DNA of 64,000 nucleotides, taken from assembly GCA_045541135.1 (NCBI GenBank), contig JAZQIO010000088.1, positions 1 through 64,000 on the forward strand. Direction: 5' to 3'. Positions 60,755-64,000 of the stretch are shown piece after piece. Positions within the stretch are counted from its first letter, which is position 1. Each line of letters opens with the position of its first letter. The translations under genes and the position numbers were made by a program. Below the pieces are notes generated by a model. It saw only the letters and a program-made list of their open reading frames with translations. It made no database searches and was not told the DNA's origin. Origin of the DNA: CAZNKU01 sp045541135. GTDB lineage: Bacteria > Bacillota > Clostridia > Monoglobales > Firm-18.

Positions 60755-60814
60755 ATTATATCATAACAAATTACAGAAATACAGTTTTTTATAAGTGACA
60801 AATTACACAAATTT
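60755..60814 (-). promoter_or_regulatory. Promoter region of lyase gene 2 with an ATTACACAAA motif
   Basis: A minus-strand TATAAT (60755-60760) in the context TTATGATATAAT lies about 30 bases ahead of the start codon; the -35 is weak. The motif AAATTACACAAATTT at 60800-60814 matches the repeats ahead of lyase gene 1, and a shorter AAATTACA lies nearer the -10. Confidence 0.5.
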
Positions 60815-60834
60815 AAATGTTCTTTTTTGTAAAA

Positions 60835-60864
60835 AAACACATACCCGAAAAGGAGTATGTGTTT
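60835..60864 (-). terminator. Terminator of the activase operon
   Basis: On the minus strand AAACACATAC pairs with GTATGTGTTT around a GC-richer centre, followed by T-rich sequence. It overlaps the end region of the 413-residue activase-system gene. Confidence 0.78.
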
Positions 60865-60867
60865 AAC

Positions 60868-62109
60868 TTATACATTTGCCGATTCACGACTTGATGCCAT
60901 CATAAGCTTTATTCTGTTTTCCTGATTAACCTTTGATGCACTTGCATCGTAATCTATAGGTACTATATTAACATCGGGATTATTTTCTTTAATAATTTTT
61001 ATCATACCTTTACCAACAATATGGTTTGGCAAACAACCAAAGGGCTGTGTACAAACAATGCTTTTAACACCCATATGTATAAGCTCCAGCATTTCTGCTG
61101 TCAAAAGCCAGCCTTCACCCATTTTGACACCAAGGCTTATATAATCCTTAACTATCTTTACAGTATCGCGGAAATATGACGGCGGCACAAAGTCGCTGTT
61201 TTTCCTGATAACCTTAATTAAAAAGCGCTGCTTTGAAAGGGCATACAGGTAAGCAATACGGTATATCAATGCTTTGGCCTTACCAATGCCGTAAAGCTTT
61301 TTATCCATAATGCTGTTGTATATACAGTAAAGACAAAAATCAAGAAGTCCTCCCATTACAACCTCACCGTCATTTTCAACAAGCAATTTTTCAAGGTCAT
61401 TGTTTCCAAGAGGCGAAAACTTAACGAATATTTCACCAACTACACCTACTTTAAGCTTATTAACGGATTTATCAAGTTTTATGGCTTTAAAGGCTTCGAT
61501 AAGCCTTACATATTCTTTTTTGATTTGTTTTTTATTAAGCTTATCCCGGGTTAGAATGTCTATAATTTCATTTATGTACTGAAGAGAAACTTTCTCTGTT
61601 TCTCCCTTTTCGACCTCGTAGGAAATACATTGATTTTTAAGGCACATTATAAGGTCACCAAACATCAGTGCATACATAAAGCGCACAAGCATCGGTGCAG
61701 TAATTTTAAGTGCAGACGCATCAAGTCCGGAAAAATTTATTGAAATAACCGGAATGTGTCCGTAGCCTGCATTGTTAAGCGCCTTTCTTAAAAGCGAAAT
61801 ATAGTTTGATGCACGGCAACCGCCACCTGTCTGAGTAATCATAAGTGCTACCTTATCCTTATCGTATCCGCCGTTTTCGATTGCATCAATAAGCTGTCCT
61901 ATAACAACTTGGGCGGGATAACAGGTATCGTTATGTACATATTTAAGACCGTATTCCTTAATTCTGTCGTGGTCGGTTTTTAAAAGCTCGGCATTATATC
62001 CATACTTTTTTAAAATACCTATAAGCATTTCAAAGTGAATGGGAAGCATTGTAGGTACAAGTATTTTATAATCTTTTTTCATTTCCTCGGTAAATACTGC
62101 GTAATCCAA
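60868..62109 (-). CDS. 2-hydroxyacyl-CoA dehydratase-like component (HgdB/DUF2229-type), second gene
   Basis: This 413-residue protein resembles the C-terminal domain of the large CoA-enzyme activase proteins. NDTCYPAQVVIGQLIDAIE is near 60-78, TQTGGGCRASNYISLLRKAL near 92-111, and CTQPFGCLPNHIVGKGMIK is near 350-370. The conserved cysteines could ligate an iron-sulfur cluster. In many Clostridia the equivalent is fused to the activase in one protein of about 1,400 residues. Here it is a separate gene with a TTG start at 62109, directly after the stop of the first gene and served by GGGGAGG. The substrate is unknown. Confidence 0.8.
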   Translation of the reverse strand: MDYAVFTEEMKKDYKILVPTMLPIHFEMLIGILKKYGYNAELLKTDHDRIKEYGLKYVHNDTCYPAQVVIGQLIDAIENGGYDKDKVALMITQTGGGCRASNYISLLRKALNNAGYGHIPVISINFSGLDASALKITAPMLVRFMYALMFGDLIMCLKNQCISYEVEKGETEKVSLQYINEIIDILTRDKLNKKQIKKEYVRLIEAFKAIKLDKSVNKLKVGVVGEIFVKFSPLGNNDLEKLLVENDGEVVMGGLLDFCLYCIYNSIMDKKLYGIGKAKALIYRIAYLYALSKQRFLIKVIRKNSDFVPPSYFRDTVKIVKDYISLGVKMGEGWLLTAEMLELIHMGVKSIVCTQPFGCLPNHIVGKGMIKIIKENNPDVNIVPIDYDASASKVNQENRIKLMMASSRESANV

Positions 62110-64000
62110 TTATAAACCTCCCCTTTCTTCAAGTGCGGCGGCAAGACTGCGAAGTCTTATTTTAACTGCACCGAGATTATTTATTTCATCAATTTTCAGC
62201 TGTGTATATATTTTTCCGCCATCCTCTAATATTGCCTTTACTTCGTCTGTTGTAATGGCATCTATACCGCAACCAAAGGATACAAGCTGTACAAGCTCGG
62301 TATTTTTATGGGTTGTTGCGTAGTTTGCGGCGTTGTAAAGACGTGAATGATATGTCCACTGATTAAGAACATCCACGTTTATTTTTTTATCAGTCATAGG
62401 TATGCAATCTTCACTTACAACTACAAAGCCCAGCGAAAGCACAAGCTTGTCTATAAGATGACATATTTCAGGGTCAACATGATAAGGACGACCTGCAAGA
62501 ATAATAACACGTTTGTTATTTTCTGCAGCAAATTCCATTGCCTTTTTACCTTCTTCCATTACGTCATTTCTCCACTTTTTGTATTCCGCACAGCCTTCAT
62601 TTACTGCGGCAAAAACCTTTGTAAAACGAATATGAGAAAAGTTTTTGTTTATTATCTTATAAAGTCCTTTTGCAAACTCATAGTTGTTGTTAATATTAAG
62701 GTAAGGTGCAATAAACTTAGTCTTCGAAAGTCTTTTTACATTAGACTTCAAAAGCTCGGAATAATATGCAACAACAGGGCAGTTATAGTGATTATCTCCC
62801 GAATGTTCGTCAAAATTATATGTAAGACAGGGATAGAATATTGCATCCACACCCATATCCAGAAGTTCCTCTATATGACCGTGCATCAGCTTTGCAGGAT
62901 AGCAAACAGTGTCCGACGGTATTGTATGCTGACCTTTGATATATGTTTTATGAGTTGAAAACTTACTGAATTTTACCTTAAAGCCAAGGTTTGTGAATAT
63001 GGTATACCACAAAGGCGCCATTTCATACATGGAAAGAGCAAGGGGAATACCTATGGTTTCCTTATGTCCCTTTGGCTTTAAATCCAAAAGCTTATTGCGT
63101 TTATACTCGTAAATATTCGGATAATTATTCTTTACCTCAGTTGCTCCCGCACCCTTTTCGCACTTGTTGCCGGAAATAAGACGTTTTCCGTCATTGAATA
63201 TATTGATTGTAAGATTACAGCGATTTTCACAACCCTTACAGTTTACAGCCTTAACGGTCTGCGAAAAGCTTTTAACCTCTTCATACGAAAGAATTGTTGA
63301 TTTTTCCTTTTTAACAGATTTCGCATAAAGAGCCGCACCGTAGGCACCCATAAGACCTGCTATTGCCGGACGAACAACATTTCTGCCTATTTCAGTTTCA
63401 AAGCTGCGTAAAATTGCATCATTTAAAAAAGTTCCGCCCTGCACAACTATATTTTGACCAAGTTCATCGGGATTATTGGCACGTATAACCTTATAAATAG
63501 CATTTTTAACTACGCTAATTGAAAGCCCTGCGGAAATATCGGATACATCAGCCCCGTCTTTTTGTGCCTGTTTTACTGATGAATTCATAAAAACAGTACA
63601 TCTTGAGCCTAAATCAACAGGATTTTTGGCAGTAAGTGCAAGCTTTGCAAATTCTTCAACAGGATATCCTGCTATATTTGCAAAGGTTTCTATAAACGAG
63701 CCGCAGCCTGATGAGCAGGCTTCATTAAGCATAATATTGTCTATTGCATTGTTATGTATTTTAAAGCACTTTATATCCTGACCGCCGATATCAAGAATAA
63801 AATCAACATCAGGCTTGAAATGACGTGCCGCATAAAAATGTGCCATTGTTTCAACTATACCGTTATCTACACCAAAGGCATGTTTGACAAGTTCTTCTCC
63901 GTAACCCGTTACGGTACCTGAAGCAATCTTTATTCTGTCTTTGCACATTTCGTATATCTTTATAAGCTCTGTTTTTATAACCTCTGTAGGATTACCCTTA
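62110..64000 (-). CDS. 2-hydroxyacyl-CoA dehydratase activase (BadF/BcrA/HgdC family), 5' end outside window
   Basis: The reading frame stays open to the last base, so the N-terminal part is missing; an ATG at 63948 is internal to the domain. The visible 630 residues hold the activase ATPase domain. ASGTVTGYGEEL and FILDIGGQDIKCFKIHNN are nucleotide-binding parts. NEACSSGCGSFIETFA carries the 4Fe-4S cysteine, and LGSRCTVFMNSSVKQAQKDG the second. A cysteine cluster CKGCENRCNLTI and a DUF2229-type domain follow, with HTIPSDTVCYPAKLMHGHIE and GRPYHVDPEI. The ATP-driven activase passes an electron to the dehydratase component. It is cotranscribed with the adjoining gene at 60868. Confidence 0.87.
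   Translation of the reverse strand, partial: KGNPTEVIKTELIKIYEMCKDRIKIASGTVTGYGEELVKHAFGVDNGIVETMAHFYAARHFKPDVDFILDIGGQDIKCFKIHNNAIDNIMLNEACSSGCGSFIETFANIAGYPVEEFAKLALTAKNPVDLGSRCTVFMNSSVKQAQKDGADVSDISAGLSISVVKNAIYKVIRANNPDELGQNIVVQGGTFLNDAILRSFETEIGRNVVRPAIAGLMGAYGAALYAKSVKKEKSTILSYEEVKSFSQTVKAVNCKGCENRCNLTINIFNDGKRLISGNKCEKGAGATEVKNNYPNIYEYKRNKLLDLKPKGHKETIGIPLALSMYEMAPLWYTIFTNLGFKVKFSKFSTHKTYIKGQHTIPSDTVCYPAKLMHGHIEELLDMGVDAIFYPCLTYNFDEHSGDNHYNCPVVAYYSELLKSNVKRLSKTKFIAPYLNINNNYEFAKGLYKIINKNFSHIRFTKVFAAVNEGCAEYKKWRNDVMEEGKKAMEFAAENNKRVIILAGRPYHVDPEICHLIDKLVLSLGFVVVSEDCIPMTDKKINVDVLNQWTYHSRLYNAANYATTHKNTELVQLVSFGCGIDAITTDEVKAILEDGGKIYTQLKIDEINNLGAVKIRLRSLAAALEERGGL

Noticed and set aside
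62347..62958. 203-codon + strand frame opposite the activase gene
   Set aside because: It lies wholly within the conserved activase coding region in the other direction and has no family features.
1..64000. CRISPR array, prophage, transposase or restriction system
   Set aside because: No regularly spaced direct repeats of CRISPR length, no integrase or transposase motifs and no phage structural proteins were seen in any of the coding regions.
1..64000. tRNA or rRNA genes
   Set aside because: GGTTCAA-like stretches occur (for example near 14050), but they fall inside coding regions and no cloverleaf or rRNA core sequence was found.

Overview
The window is about 64 kb of AT-rich chromosome from a low-GC Gram-positive anaerobe, most likely an uncultured gut-type member of the class Clostridia. 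The reasons are: the Clostridia-style cluster nusB-xseA-xseB-ispA-dxs-tlyA-nadK-argR-recN; strong AGGAGG Shine-Dalgarno sites with frequent TTG and GTG starts; an oxygen-sensitive class III ribonucleotide reductase (nrdD/nrdG); a 2-hydroxyacyl-CoA dehydratase activase system; and SpoIID-like and peptidoglycan-binding proteins of spore-former type. The species cannot be named from the sequence. No rRNA, tRNA, CRISPR array, transposase or prophage was seen.

Layout. 1-256: gene-free left edge with a long imperfect palindrome and a terminator. 257-3727: a Zn-dependent alcohol dehydrogenase and an unusual phosphodiesterase-PHP fusion, divergent from a DeoR regulator with overlapping promoters. 3745-4587: YitT membrane protein. 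4674-8163: a five-gene operon of two zinc-ribbon membrane proteins, a von Willebrand A protein, a PP2C phosphatase and a Ser/Thr kinase, which recalls the kinase/phosphatase/vWA triads of the Ter stress systems but has no Ter genes beside it. 8299-11678: PhnP-like metallo-hydrolase, a second glycerophosphodiester phosphodiesterase, an FrhB-like iron-sulfur protein and a small (p)ppGpp synthetase. 11776-13946: a promoter, a yybP-ykoY (Mn2+) riboswitch with an overlapping terminator, and two tandem CaCA cation exchangers. 13964-16324: three genes of SpoIID-like and peptidoglycan-binding type. 16397-21056: Ldh2-type dehydrogenase, nicotinate phosphoribosyltransferase and a secreted YcdB/SLH protein. 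21169-28725: a 34-residue ORF, the guaB-ppx-dus operon, DUF1015/DUF554, and an oxidoreductase-nagB pair divergent from an AraC regulator.

29833-38601 is the long housekeeping operon for RNA processing, DNA repair, isoprenoid precursors, NADP and arginine control. 38641-41578 is the anaerobic ribonucleotide reductase locus, with NrdR-like boxes, an early leader hairpin and an internal terminator. 41619-49782 is a mixed accessory stretch: NSS transporter, PHP hydrolase, a small exported protein, a mosaic of tiny hairpins, SDR, methyltransferase, M20 peptidase, beta-propeller protein and MBL hydrolase. 49875-60724 encodes two tandem giant secreted proteins of about 1,790 residues with a heparinase II/III-type lyase core, a DNRLRE-like module and Ig-like modules. 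60868-64000 holds a two-gene 2-hydroxyacyl-CoA dehydratase activase system whose first gene runs off the right edge.

The most promising loci for new biology are the kinase/phosphatase/vWA/zinc-ribbon cassette, the giant lyase pair, the riboswitch-controlled exchanger pair and the hairpin mosaic. All functions are read by eye from motifs; no database search was run.
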